A stretch of DNA of 36,718 nt, taken from the NCBI GenBank assembly GCA_009692065.1, contig SHZY01000053.1, forward strand, positions 1 through 36,718. Reading direction: 5' to 3'. The notes under the pieces were generated by a model. It had not been told where the DNA came from. It searched no databases and saw nothing but the letters and a program-made list of their open reading frames with translations. The DNA is from Gemmataceae bacterium. Lineage in GTDB: Bacteria; Planctomycetota; Planctomycetia; Gemmatales; Gemmataceae. Below are positions 23,986 through 31,773 of this stretch, in pieces (positions within the stretch are counted from its first letter, which is position 1; each line of letters starts with the position of its first letter). The translations under genes and the position numbers were made by a program.

Positions 23986-24795
23986 TTACCAGTGCATCAC
24001 AAATCCGCCATCCACGTTGACGCACTGGCCGGTGATGTTTTGGCCGTGGGGCGATGCCAGGTACACGGCCATCGCCGCCATCTCCTCGGGGGTCTGCCAG
24101 TTCCCCAGCGGGACGACGCGGCGGATCTTGTCGTCGGCCCAGTCGTCGTAGGATTGCTTTTTATCATCGGGTTGCCGGCGGTTCCAGGCGTCCCAGACTG
24201 ACTTGTTGAGCTCCGTTTTCACCATGCCCGGGCACAGGGCGTTGACGCGCACGTGGTACGGGGCCAGGTCCTTGGCCGCGCATTGCATGAAGTTGATGAG
24301 GGCCGCCTTCGACGCGCTGTAAGGCGGATCGGTCTGTGAGCCGATCTGGCCGGCCACCGACGCAATCAGCAGCATCGAGCCAGCCTGTGCTTGCAGGAAG
24401 AACGGCGTGAAGGCATGAACGACATGGACGGCCCCCTGCACGTTGATCTCATAAACGCGCGGCCAATCGCTCGGCTCCAGATTCCAAAAGGGGAAGCCGA
24501 ACTTGCCCGAGCCGACGCCGACGCCGTAAACAAGATGATCGAGCCGGCCGCGCTCGCGTTTGAAATGCTCGGCCGCTTGCCGCATATCGGCGTAATTCGT
24601 GACATCGCCGACCCAGGAGGTGACGTTCACGTCGAATTCGGCGGCAAGCTGCACGCCGGCGTGTGGCAGCGATTCTTCGCGATCGACGAGCGCGAGATCG
24701 GCGCCTTCGCGCGCGAATTCCTTGGCGATGGCGTGGCCGATGCCGCGGGCGGCGCCGACGATGACGGCGGTTTGGTTGCGGAGGTTGAGGTTCAT
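23986..24795 (-). CDS. Short-chain dehydrogenase/reductase (SDR)
   Basis: The 269-residue NAD(P)-dependent oxidoreductase has the classical SDR cofactor motif GAARGIG (residues about 14-20), and a catalytic set of Ser146, Tyr159 and Lys163 (YSASK). The C-terminal VNVDGGFV is typical of the 3-oxoacyl-ACP reductase/sugar dehydrogenase branch. The substrate is not predictable. I chose the ATG at 24795 because the frame upstream runs through a palindrome and does not look coding. The cupin gene lies upstream on the same strand, 83 bases away, and the two may be cotranscribed despite the repeat between them. Confidence 0.88.
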   Translation of the reverse strand: MNLNLRNQTAVIVGAARGIGHAIAKEFAREGADLALVDREESLPHAGVQLAAEFDVNVTSWVGDVTNYADMRQAAEHFKRERGRLDHLVYGVGVGSGKFGFPFWNLEPSDWPRVYEINVQGAVHVVHAFTPFFLQAQAGSMLLIASVAGQIGSQTDPPYSASKAALINFMQCAAKDLAPYHVRVNALCPGMVKTELNKSVWDAWNRRQPDDKKQSYDDWADDKIRRVVPLGNWQTPEEMAAMAVYLASPHGQNITGQCVNVDGGFVMHW

Positions 24796-24808
24796 TTTGG
24801 TAATCCCA

Positions 24809-24870
24809 CTTCGTTTAGCGCCCGCAGTGATGCGCCAAGCGATTTGGCGCTTCGCTGTGGGCGCTAAGCG
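24809..24870. repeat. Intergenic palindrome, family 1 (copy 8)
   Basis: The arms are CTTCGTTTAGCGCCCGCAG and CTGTGGGCGCTAAGCGGGG. An inner pair, GCGCCAAGCG with CGCTTCGC..GGCGC, lengthens the stem. It lies between the cupin stop and the SDR start. Confidence 0.82.
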
Positions 24871-24878
24871 GGGACTGG

Positions 24879-25208
24879 TTAACGATAATCTTCGCGAATC
24901 GGCGTAAAGACGTCGAGCGCTTTTACCGGATCTTCGAGCGCGACGACGCGGTGCTTGACGTTGCCGGGGATGCGCCACATGTCTCCCTTGGTGAGCAGCT
25001 TTTCCTCGCCGCCGATCGTGAAGATCGCTTTGCCTTCCAGGAGAATGCCGACCTGCTCATGCGGGTGGCTGTGTTCGGCGACGACCGAATGCGGCTCTAA
25101 TTCGACATAGGAGAGCATCATCTTCTCGCAGACACAGGTCGTGATGTTGACGCCGGCAAAGATGGCGTGATGGGCGCTATCGGCGTTGGTCGGAAAGTAG
25201 AGGCTCAT
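24879..25208 (-). CDS. Small cupin-domain protein
   Basis: The 109-residue protein is a single conserved beta-barrel cupin. Motif 1 contains His46, His48 and Glu51/Gln52 (EHSHPHEQVG) and motif 2 the PGNVKHR histidine (His86), so metal binding is likely. Single-domain cupins of this kind include sugar or quercetin-type dioxygenases, isomerases and ligand sensors; the reaction cannot be told from sequence. The ATG at 25208 has GGAG about 8 bases upstream. It precedes the SDR gene, suggesting a joint metabolic role (inference). Confidence 0.85.
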   Translation of the reverse strand: MSLYFPTNADSAHHAIFAGVNITTCVCEKMMLSYVELEPHSVVAEHSHPHEQVGILLEGKAIFTIGGEEKLLTKGDMWRIPGNVKHRVVALEDPVKALDVFTPIREDYR

Positions 25209-25229
25209 GGGAGATCTCCGGCGTTTTGC

Positions 25230-25281
25230 CGCTTGCGGCGTAGCACACGCGGGGCGTCGGGCGAACGCAAAGCCGCAAGCG
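25230..25281. repeat. Intergenic palindrome, family 4 (copy 2)
   Basis: CGCTTGCGGCGTAGC and AAGCCGCAAGCG form arms about 30 bases apart. It lies between the cupin gene and the terminator of the STN-domain gene. Confidence 0.6.
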
Positions 25282-25286
25282 TCGCG

Positions 25287-25317
25287 AAAAAAAAACCTCG
25301 GCGCTTTGGCCGAGGTT
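25287..25317 (-). terminator. Rho-independent terminator of the STN-domain gene
   Basis: On the minus strand, AACCTCGGC pairs with GCCGAGGTT around a 6-base loop and is followed directly by a run of T (A run at 25287-25295 on the + strand). It begins 21 bases after the stop codon and is the clearest intrinsic terminator in the window. Confidence 0.85.
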
Positions 25318-25338
25318 CATTGTATGGGAGGATTTTTT

Positions 25339-26499
25339 CTAGCGTCCGCCGAACAGGCCCGGTGAGCCGAACTGGTAGTGCATCTCGGCACTGGCCCGGA
25401 TGACGAGCGATTTGGTCGGCGGGTAGAAGATGATCGTACCGGGACCGTTGGGCTGCCAGTACGACGGCTCGATCGACTGCTGGATGAGGTTGATCAGCAT
25501 CATAGCGTTCTGCCTCATCTGGAATTCGTTCATCAGCGGATTGAACATCCCCTGCATCGCCTGACTCGGCTGGATCAGGTCGTCGATGTTGTAGGTGCGG
25601 ATCACGGTGTACTCGCTGGCCTTCTTTGGCGTCATGACCTGGATGTTCCCCTCCTTGATGATGTAGGTCAGCTTCTCCTTGGCGAGGATGGCCTTGAGGA
25701 TAGTGCGGACGGTTACTTTCTGAGCCTTGAAAGTGACAGCGGTGTCGTAATCGATGCTTGCGTCGGCGAGGGACGCCTCATCGACGATGATCGTCAAGCC
25801 GGTGCGGTCCTGAATTTGGCCGATGATATCACTGAGTTTCAAGCCGGGATAATCGACAGACATGACCGAGTTGAGCGTCTTGAGCAGCGTGATTTCTTTT
25901 TCGCTCAGCACCGGATTGACGAGTTTTGCCCGCTCCTTGGATAAGGCCGCCCAGTAGACCGGGAAGGCGATTTCCTTGTCCGTGAGAACAACTTTGTCGA
26001 TGCCCTGGTTGATGGCCAGGATGCCCTTGGCACGATCGCGATTGTAGTCGTTGTTCGCCTTGTTAGCGCCCTTGGCGCTATCGATGAACCCCTTGGCGAC
26101 GGAACCGGCGCCGCCGGATGGATTGTTCACCGGCGGTCTGTTTTTCGGCGGGTCGCGCAGGGAGCGTTGATCGTCGGCGATCTTGCGGCCGCGGGCGGCG
26201 TCATCGACCTGGTTGAAGCGGATTTGCAGATACTGAGTCAGCGAGCTGCGATCGGCAATCAGCAAATCGGTCGAATCTTTCACGCGCGCAATCATGTCGC
26301 GCAGTAGGAATTTCGCTTCGACGGGATCGGTCTTTTCAAGTTTGCGCGAGCGATCCAGCGTCTCCTTCACCTGGCCAATGAGCTTGTCGGCGGCAATTTG
26401 CTGCCTCGCTCGCTGGTCTTTCAGATCCTGGGCAGGCCCAACGATCGAAAAGCAAAGGAGTGTGAAGACAGCCAGACCGGGTAACATAAGTCGCGACAT
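25339..26499 (-). CDS. Exported STN-domain protein
   Basis: The 386-residue protein starts at the ATG at 26499 with GAGGAG about 9 bases upstream; its first residues (MSRLMLPGLAVFTLLCFSIVG) form a signal peptide. The N-terminal half is helical and charged (residues 20-200). Residues about 210-300 resemble a secretin/TonB short N-terminal (STN) domain (LKLSDIIGQIQDRTGLTIIVD). The C-terminal part (TYNIDDLI) is like the secretin N1-type linker, but no secretin barrel follows, so the protein is not a full secretin. Proteins of this layout are common in planctomycetes; function unknown. It is flanked by an intrinsic terminator and diverges from the membrane-protein gene. Confidence 0.75.
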   Translation of the reverse strand: MSRLMLPGLAVFTLLCFSIVGPAQDLKDQRARQQIAADKLIGQVKETLDRSRKLEKTDPVEAKFLLRDMIARVKDSTDLLIADRSSLTQYLQIRFNQVDDAARGRKIADDQRSLRDPPKNRPPVNNPSGGAGSVAKGFIDSAKGANKANNDYNRDRAKGILAINQGIDKVVLTDKEIAFPVYWAALSKERAKLVNPVLSEKEITLLKTLNSVMSVDYPGLKLSDIIGQIQDRTGLTIIVDEASLADASIDYDTAVTFKAQKVTVRTILKAILAKEKLTYIIKEGNIQVMTPKKASEYTVIRTYNIDDLIQPSQAMQGMFNPLMNEFQMRQNAMMLINLIQQSIEPSYWQPNGPGTIIFYPPTKSLVIRASAEMHYQFGSPGLFGGR

Positions 26500-26763
26500 G
26501 TTCGAGGCTCCTCTCGCATTCAGAAGGAAACCCTTCTTCCCCAACAGTTTAATGTTATCTGTCGGCGAAACGCAACGCTAGACAAAAATGCTTGTTTTCG
26601 CGGAACTTTTTCGTTTTCGGGTTACGCCAGGGCGCATTTGAGCAAGAACGCGATATTTGGTACGACTTGCGCAGAATACCTGCCCGATTTCTCCGCTTGC
26701 GGCGACCATAATCAGGGATACCCGTCTTGCCCGTGTTGACGGAAACCATTACGATGCACGGCG

Positions 26764-28701
26764 ATGGAACGACCGGACGCAACTGCTGACGGATCAGCAA
26801 CCTGGACGCTGCCGACCTGGGCCTGGCTGCTCGGTATTGCTGCGATGTTGGCCTGGCACGGCTGGCTTACCCTATCGCTTTTCGGTCCGGACCCATTTCG
26901 CAATCTGACCAGCGATGAACCGCTCGTTTCTGGCGTTCACGCCCAACATCAATTTCTGGGCCAGCGTGGGGCCGAAGGCATTGTGAAACGCGGCCGCGCG
27001 GTGGTTTACTCTCTGGCTTTCGGCGCCGGCCAACCCAAGACGCCGATTTTCGACGGCAGTCGCTTGGCGGAGTTGTTCTTCGTCTTGAGCGGCGGCACGT
27101 ATCAGCCAGCGGCGTACAAGATCGGCTTCGCGTTGCTGTGCATGCTGGTGCCTGTGTTTCTCTTGCTGGCGTGCAAGACGATCGGCCTGGGGCACGGCAC
27201 CTCACTGTTGGCGACGATTCTCGGGCAGTTGATCTGGTGGGGGCCTCATGGCCGGGCGGCGCTCTTGACCGGCGACTGCGAACTCTACCTGGGATCGCTG
27301 GCGGCCCTGGCACACGTTGGCTTCCTGATCTCATTCCACCGGACGGCCAGCGTGACGGCGTGGTTTGGACTCTGGATGACTGCTTGCGTCGGCTGGTTCT
27401 TGCAGCCGTTGCTTTTCCCGATCGCGCTGCCGGTGCTGCTGGCGTACTATCTTTCTGTCGGCGTGAAGCACGACTTTCTGACCTGGCATTTCGCGCTCTG
27501 GGGCGCGGAGCTGCTGGCGTTCGGCCTGAACCTGCCCTGGTTGGCGGATTGGCTCGAGTCGTGGTGGCTGCGGACGCCGCTGCCGACCGCGCCGGATCTG
27601 CTGGTGCATCGCACTTTCGCGACCGTCTGGAACGCCCCGCTCTGGGGCGGCTCGACGAGCCGGCTGCTGGCGGTCGCCATAACGGTCGGCGGCGCCGTCG
27701 GCGTCCTGATTCTCAATCAGACCCAGCAGCGCCCCGCGGCCCGCTTGCTGGGTCTTGCCTCGGGCGGCGCGCTCGTGCTGGCGCTGCTCGGCATCTCGTG
27801 GGAGCCGCTCGGGACCGTCGGCACAGTCGCCCTCTTGGCCCCCGCGCTTTGGTTCGCCTGCATTCCCGCGGCCCATGCATGCGTTTGGCTGGGCGGCTGG
27901 CTGTGGCAGGTCGGCACGCTTGGGCGCAGCGCCCTGGTCACGTTGATGATCGGCTCAGTCGCTTGCTTCATTCTGTTGACGGAGACGCCGCACACTTTGA
28001 TCGAACGCTGCCTGCCTGGTGAAGCCTTCGAGATCGGCCTGGGACCCCGACGGCAGGCCGTGGTGGACACGCTGCTGCATTACACGAAGGACAACGCGCG
28101 CATTCTGTGGGAAGATCGCAAGCGGCCACGCCATGCCTCGCGCTGGCCCGCGCTCTTGCCGATCTTGACCGGGCGGAGTTACATCGGCGCCCTCGACCCC
28201 GATGGATTCATCGTGCATTCCTCGATCGGCCTGATCGACGAGTCGCTGGAAGGCCGGGCCATCGCGACCTGGGTGGACGGCGAGCACTGGGATTACACGG
28301 ACGAGGAGTTGTGGGACTACTGCCGGCGCTATAACGTTCGCTGGATCGTTGCCTGGTCGCCCGCGGTGATTGAGCGATTCGAGGCTTGGCCGGACGCCAG
28401 GAAGGTAATGCAAGTCGTCGATGAGGAGGTCGGCTGGCTGTTCGAGGTGAACCGGACGCCGAACTTCGCGTTGCGCGGGCACGCCGAGCTTCTGGAGGCG
28501 GACGGGCAGTACATTCGGCTCGCCAACGTGGTGCCGCACAATGGCGAAGTGGTGATCAGCCTGCATTATCAGGCGGGCATGCGCGTCTCGCCGGGCCGGG
28601 TGCAGATTGAGCCGGCGACCTGGGGTGACGACCCGATCGGCTTCGTGCGTTTGCGATTGGCGGTGCCGGCGTCGCGCGTGACGCTGTCGTGGGAGCGATG
28701 A
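26764..28701 (+). CDS. Multi-span membrane protein with C-terminal soluble domain
   Basis: The 645-residue protein has about ten hydrophobic segments up to residue 420 (first at WLLGIAAMLAWHGWLTLSLF), with a charged TSDEPLVSGVHA loop after the first, where GT-C glycosyltransferase-like proteins place a catalytic acidic residue. Residues about 440-645 form a soluble domain containing ILWEDRK, WIVAWSPAVIERF and a final beta-rich part. The overall layout recalls GT-C/YfhO-like membrane proteins that transfer sugars from lipid carriers, but I cannot name the family. The ATG at 26764 has no clear ribosome binding site. It diverges from the STN-domain gene across 264 bases. Confidence 0.6.
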   Translation: MERPDATADGSATWTLPTWAWLLGIAAMLAWHGWLTLSLFGPDPFRNLTSDEPLVSGVHAQHQFLGQRGAEGIVKRGRAVVYSLAFGAGQPKTPIFDGSRLAELFFVLSGGTYQPAAYKIGFALLCMLVPVFLLLACKTIGLGHGTSLLATILGQLIWWGPHGRAALLTGDCELYLGSLAALAHVGFLISFHRTASVTAWFGLWMTACVGWFLQPLLFPIALPVLLAYYLSVGVKHDFLTWHFALWGAELLAFGLNLPWLADWLESWWLRTPLPTAPDLLVHRTFATVWNAPLWGGSTSRLLAVAITVGGAVGVLILNQTQQRPAARLLGLASGGALVLALLGISWEPLGTVGTVALLAPALWFACIPAAHACVWLGGWLWQVGTLGRSALVTLMIGSVACFILLTETPHTLIERCLPGEAFEIGLGPRRQAVVDTLLHYTKDNARILWEDRKRPRHASRWPALLPILTGRSYIGALDPDGFIVHSSIGLIDESLEGRAIATWVDGEHWDYTDEELWDYCRRYNVRWIVAWSPAVIERFEAWPDARKVMQVVDEEVGWLFEVNRTPNFALRGHAELLEADGQYIRLANVVPHNGEVVISLHYQAGMRVSPGRVQIEPATWGDDPIGFVRLRLAVPASRVTLSWER

Positions 28702-28702
28702 A

Positions 28703-28798
28703 ATAGTGGTCAGTGGCCAGTGGTCAATGACCAGTTGAAAACCAACATTCGGCAACCACCGACCGCGAATTTTTTCTCACTAGCCACTGCCCACTATG
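28703..28798. repeat. Inverted repeat after the membrane-protein gene
   Basis: AATAGTGGTCAGTGGCCAGT (from about 28703) and TAGCCACTGCCCACTATG (to 28799) are imperfect complements about 60 bases apart. The element starts right after the stop codon, again showing the 3'-end placement of repeats in this window. Confidence 0.55.
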
Positions 28799-28895
28799 CT
28801 CTCATTTTGCCACCTACCCAGAAATACGGTAAGATTGCTCGCGTTGCGCCGTAGAATAGGCGGCGGCTCCAATTCCGATGCGCGCTGAGAGTGTC

Positions 28896-31376
28896 ATGAG
28901 CGATAAGCCGAGGTCCCAACCTGCGGGTGACAAGCCAGGGGCGAAAGCCGCGGGGGGCGGCGCCTCTTCCGGGATCAAGGTCCCTTCGTCGCCCAAGTCG
29001 AAAGCCGATGCAGATCCGGGCGAATCGTTCGATTTTCTCGAAGCGTCGCAGAACCTCGACGAGCTCGGCCGGCTGGCGCAATACCGCGTTCTTAAGGTTC
29101 TCGGCAAAGGAGGCATGGGCACGGTCTTCATGGCCGAGGACACGCGATTGCATCGCATCGTCGCGCTCAAAGTGATGCTGCCGTCGATCGCCAAGCAGGC
29201 GACCGCTCGAGAGCGGTTCCTTCGCGAGGCGCGTGCTTCCGCCAAGATCGAGCACGACCACATCATCACCATCTACGAAGTGAGTGGTGAGGACATCGAA
29301 ATCCCCTATGCGGCGATGCAGTACCTCAAAGGCATGACGCTAGATCACTGGCTCCGGGCGGGCAAAACGCTCAACCTCCCGCAGATCATGCGCATCGGCA
29401 AGGAGATCGCCAAGGGGTTGGCTGCCGCCCACGCGCAGAATCTGATCCATCGCGACATCAAGCCGTCCAACATCTGGCTGGACGCCGTCAACAAGGGGCG
29501 CGTCAAGATTCTCGACTTCGGCCTGACCCGCCCCACCAACGATCAGACGCACCTTACGCAAGAAGGCCTGATCCTCGGTACCCCCGCCTACATGTCGCCC
29601 GAGCAGGCGCAGGGCTGGAGCGTCGACGAACGTTGCGACCTGTTCAGCCTCGGCTGCCTCATGTATCGCCTCTGCGCGGGGAAGCTGCCGTTCACGGGCA
29701 AGGACACCGTGTCGATGCTGCTGATGATCATCAACGAGGAGCCGTTGGCGCTGCAATCGATCAAGGAGGACCTGCCGCCTGCACTCGCCATTCTGATCCA
29801 CAAGCTGCTGGCGAAAAAACCGGACGATCGCCCCGCGTCGGCGAAGGCAGTGGTGCAGGCCATTCAGGAAGTGGAACGCGAATGGGTGGCGACCGGCAAG
29901 ACGGTGCCGACGGCTGCCCTTTCCGCATCGCTCGCCCGGAAGGGGCAGGCCACCCGCGACGCCACGCCCATCGAAGAAGACCCCACACTCGATGAGTCGG
30001 CGATCACGGAGCTGGAGTTGCAGACGCCGCAATCTGGGGTGCTTGCGGCGCAACCGCCCAGTCGGACCTGGTTGCTCGCAGGTCTGGGTGGAGCGCTGAT
30101 CGCGGTCGTGTCGGTCTGCTGTTACATTGGCGTCATGCAGGCGCCCAATCAGGGGCATGTAGAGATCACGGTGGAAGGCGACGATGCCAGGGCGAAGCTC
30201 GACAAGAGCCGGTTGACGTTCTTCGACCAAAGTAAGCAGCCTCGCGATTTGCCTGCCGGGACGCATCAGTTGCCGGTCGGCGGGTATTATGTCGATCCGG
30301 ACGGTCTGGCGAAAGGCCTGGAAGTGAAGCCGCACCGCTTCTCGATTGTACGCGGTGAAACTGTGCAGATCACCATCCGGTACGTGCCGCCCGGTCCAGT
30401 GCGTCCGCCGTTGGTCGAAGTGACCAGTGACGAAGCGAAGCAACTCCAGAGAAACTGGGCCGCCTATCTTCACTGCGATCTCGTGGCCACCAATTCGCTG
30501 ACCGCGAAGCTGGTGCTCATCCCGCCGGGCGAAATCATGATGGGATCGAGCGACGAACAGCTTCAACTTCTCAACGAAATCACCAAGAAGTTCGACCGCA
30601 AACTGCTGCCGGACAAGTTCAACGATCGGGTGGCCGCCGAAAAACCGCAGCATCGCGTGCGCATTACCAAGCCGTTCTACATCGGCATGCACGAGGTAAC
30701 GTTCGGGCAGTTCAGCAAGTTCGTCGTCGAGGCCAAGCCGAATTATGTGACCGGGCCGGAGCGCCTGGGCGTGGGAGGGACCACGGTCGAACTGTTCAAG
30801 GAAGGCGGCCACAAGCCGGACTTGAACTGGAAGAACACCGGCTTTGTCCAATCGCTGGAGCATCCCGTGTGCAATATCACCTGGAAGGATGCGGAAGCGT
30901 ATTGCGCCTGGCTCAGCAACAAGGAGAAAAAAACCTATCGCCTGCCGACCGAGGCCGAATGGGAATACGCCTGTCGCGCCGGCAGCACCACGCTCTGGTC
31001 ATTCGGCGACGACCTGGCGGCTGCTCCAGGCTTTGGCCACGGGTGGAACCCTGTGTTCGCGGGCAAGTTTCCCAAGGTGACGCTCATCACGCATCCCGTC
31101 GGCAAGAAGAAGGTCAATGACTTTGGGCTACACGACATGCACGGCAACGTGGCTGAAATGTGCGCCGACTACTGGAGCCCGAACTACCTGCAACGCCCGG
31201 TGGACGATCCCAAGGGGCCGCCGCCGGGGCCTCGGCTTGAGCGGATCGTTCGCGGCGGCAGCTTCCTCGATCTGCCGCACCTAGCCCGCTCCGCGTATCG
31301 TCGCTCGGCCGATTCCGCGCAGGGGTCGGTCGCGATCGGCTTCCGCGTCGTCTGCGAAACGCCGCCGCCCGAGTAG
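28896..31376 (+). CDS. Transmembrane Ser/Thr protein kinase fused to a sulfatase-modifying-factor (FGE-like) domain
   Basis: The 826-residue protein has a cytoplasmic PknB-type kinase domain (residues about 70-340) with all key features: glycine loop GKGGMG, Lys92, HRD with Asp187, DFG Asp207 and the GTPAYMSPEQ activation segment. A membrane helix (WLLAGLGGALIAVVSVCCYIG, near residue 400) follows. The extracytoplasmic half ends in an FGE-sulfatase (SUMF1-like) domain (from about residue 545) with the motifs MMGSSDE, HEVTFGQF, RLPTEAEWEYACRAG, DMHGNVAEM and RGGSF. Such domains in this context may bind ligands or act as formylglycine-generating or related oxidases. The ATG at 28896 was preferred to one six codons upstream. 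It is probably a membrane sensor kinase. A family-2 palindrome follows. Confidence 0.9.
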   Translation: MSDKPRSQPAGDKPGAKAAGGGASSGIKVPSSPKSKADADPGESFDFLEASQNLDELGRLAQYRVLKVLGKGGMGTVFMAEDTRLHRIVALKVMLPSIAKQATARERFLREARASAKIEHDHIITIYEVSGEDIEIPYAAMQYLKGMTLDHWLRAGKTLNLPQIMRIGKEIAKGLAAAHAQNLIHRDIKPSNIWLDAVNKGRVKILDFGLTRPTNDQTHLTQEGLILGTPAYMSPEQAQGWSVDERCDLFSLGCLMYRLCAGKLPFTGKDTVSMLLMIINEEPLALQSIKEDLPPALAILIHKLLAKKPDDRPASAKAVVQAIQEVEREWVATGKTVPTAALSASLARKGQATRDATPIEEDPTLDESAITELELQTPQSGVLAAQPPSRTWLLAGLGGALIAVVSVCCYIGVMQAPNQGHVEITVEGDDARAKLDKSRLTFFDQSKQPRDLPAGTHQLPVGGYYVDPDGLAKGLEVKPHRFSIVRGETVQITIRYVPPGPVRPPLVEVTSDEAKQLQRNWAAYLHCDLVATNSLTAKLVLIPPGEIMMGSSDEQLQLLNEITKKFDRKLLPDKFNDRVAAEKPQHRVRITKPFYIGMHEVTFGQFSKFVVEAKPNYVTGPERLGVGGTTVELFKEGGHKPDLNWKNTGFVQSLEHPVCNITWKDAEAYCAWLSNKEKKTYRLPTEAEWEYACRAGSTTLWSFGDDLAAAPGFGHGWNPVFAGKFPKVTLITHPVGKKKVNDFGLHDMHGNVAEMCADYWSPNYLQRPVDDPKGPPPGPRLERIVRGGSFLDLPHLARSAYRRSADSAQGSVAIGFRVVCETPPPE

Positions 31377-31381
31377 CCCAG

Positions 31382-31438
31382 GTTAGCGACGCTTCGAAGA
31401 AGCGACCGTGGCCCAACGCTTCTTCGAAGCGTCGCTAA
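31382..31438. repeat. Intergenic palindrome, family 2 (copy 1)
   Basis: GTTAGCGACGCTTCGAAGAA and TTCTTCGAAGCGTCGCTAAT are near-perfect arms around about 17 bases; TTCGAA lies inside each arm. It starts 5 bases after the kinase stop codon. The second copy is at 34896-34954. Confidence 0.88.
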
Positions 31439-31452
31439 TCGCTGAAATGTCC

Positions 31453-31481
31453 GTGACAAACGCCCTGCGATCCTTTACACT
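31453..31481 (+). promoter_or_regulatory. Probable promoter of the 53-residue protein gene
   Basis: GTGACA (31453-31458) and TACACT (31476-31481) are separated by 17 bases. Transcription would start near 31488, with AGGAGG at 31507-31512 and the GTG at 31521. Confidence 0.5.
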
Positions 31482-31520
31482 GATAAGAGTAGAAATTTCC
31501 GCTATTAGGAGGCGTTTGCC

Positions 31521-31682
31521 GTGAGTATTGTCCGCATCGGTCTCGCAGAAACGAAACATTTTTCCGAAGGCTATGCCGCAATTTTTGGCAGTGGTAAGAA
31601 AAAGGACGACGCCAAAAAGCCGGCCAAGGCGAAGTCGGCCAAGAAATCCGCCAAGGCTGGCAAGAAGAAATCGAAGAAATAA
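31521..31682 (+). CDS. Small lysine-rich basic protein (53 residues)
   Basis: A GTG at 31521, 8 bases after a full AGGAGG, opens 54 codons ending in TAA. The first 25 residues (MSIVRIGLAETKHFSEGYAA, then IFGSGKK) are ordinary globular sequence; the rest is a Lys/Ala repeat tail (KKPAKAKSAKKSAKAGKKKS) like histone-H1-type tails. The strong ribosome binding site and own promoter make it a real gene that length filters would miss. A short conserved head with a basic tail suggests nucleic-acid binding (inference). I recall similar small proteins in planctomycetes but cannot name a family. Divergent strand frames here are shadows. Confidence 0.72.
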   Translation: MSIVRIGLAETKHFSEGYAAIFGSGKKKDDAKKPAKAKSAKKSAKAGKKKSKK

Positions 31683-31689
31683 CGCCCCG

Positions 31690-31768
31690 CCGCTTGCCGT
31701 TTAGCGCCCGCGCCGCGCCGCGCCGCCGGGCAATTGGCGATCCCGCGCGAGCGCGAAGCCGCAAGCGG
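31690..31768. repeat. Hybrid palindrome fragment (families 1 and 4)
   Basis: CCGCTTGC at about 31690 pairs with GCAAGCGG near 31760-31767, as in family 4. Within it lies a single family-1 arm, CGTTTAGCGCCCGCG (31698-31712), plus GCGCGAGCGCG. It looks like a family-1 remnant nested in a family-4 element, 6 to 84 bases before the sigma-factor start. Confidence 0.5.
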
Positions 31769-31773
31769 GCTCG

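Noticed and set aside
1697..24870. Family-1 palindromes as ordinary Rho-independent terminators
   Set aside because: They lack T runs after the stem on either strand. Termination is not excluded but they do not meet the usual definition, unlike the element at 25287-25317.
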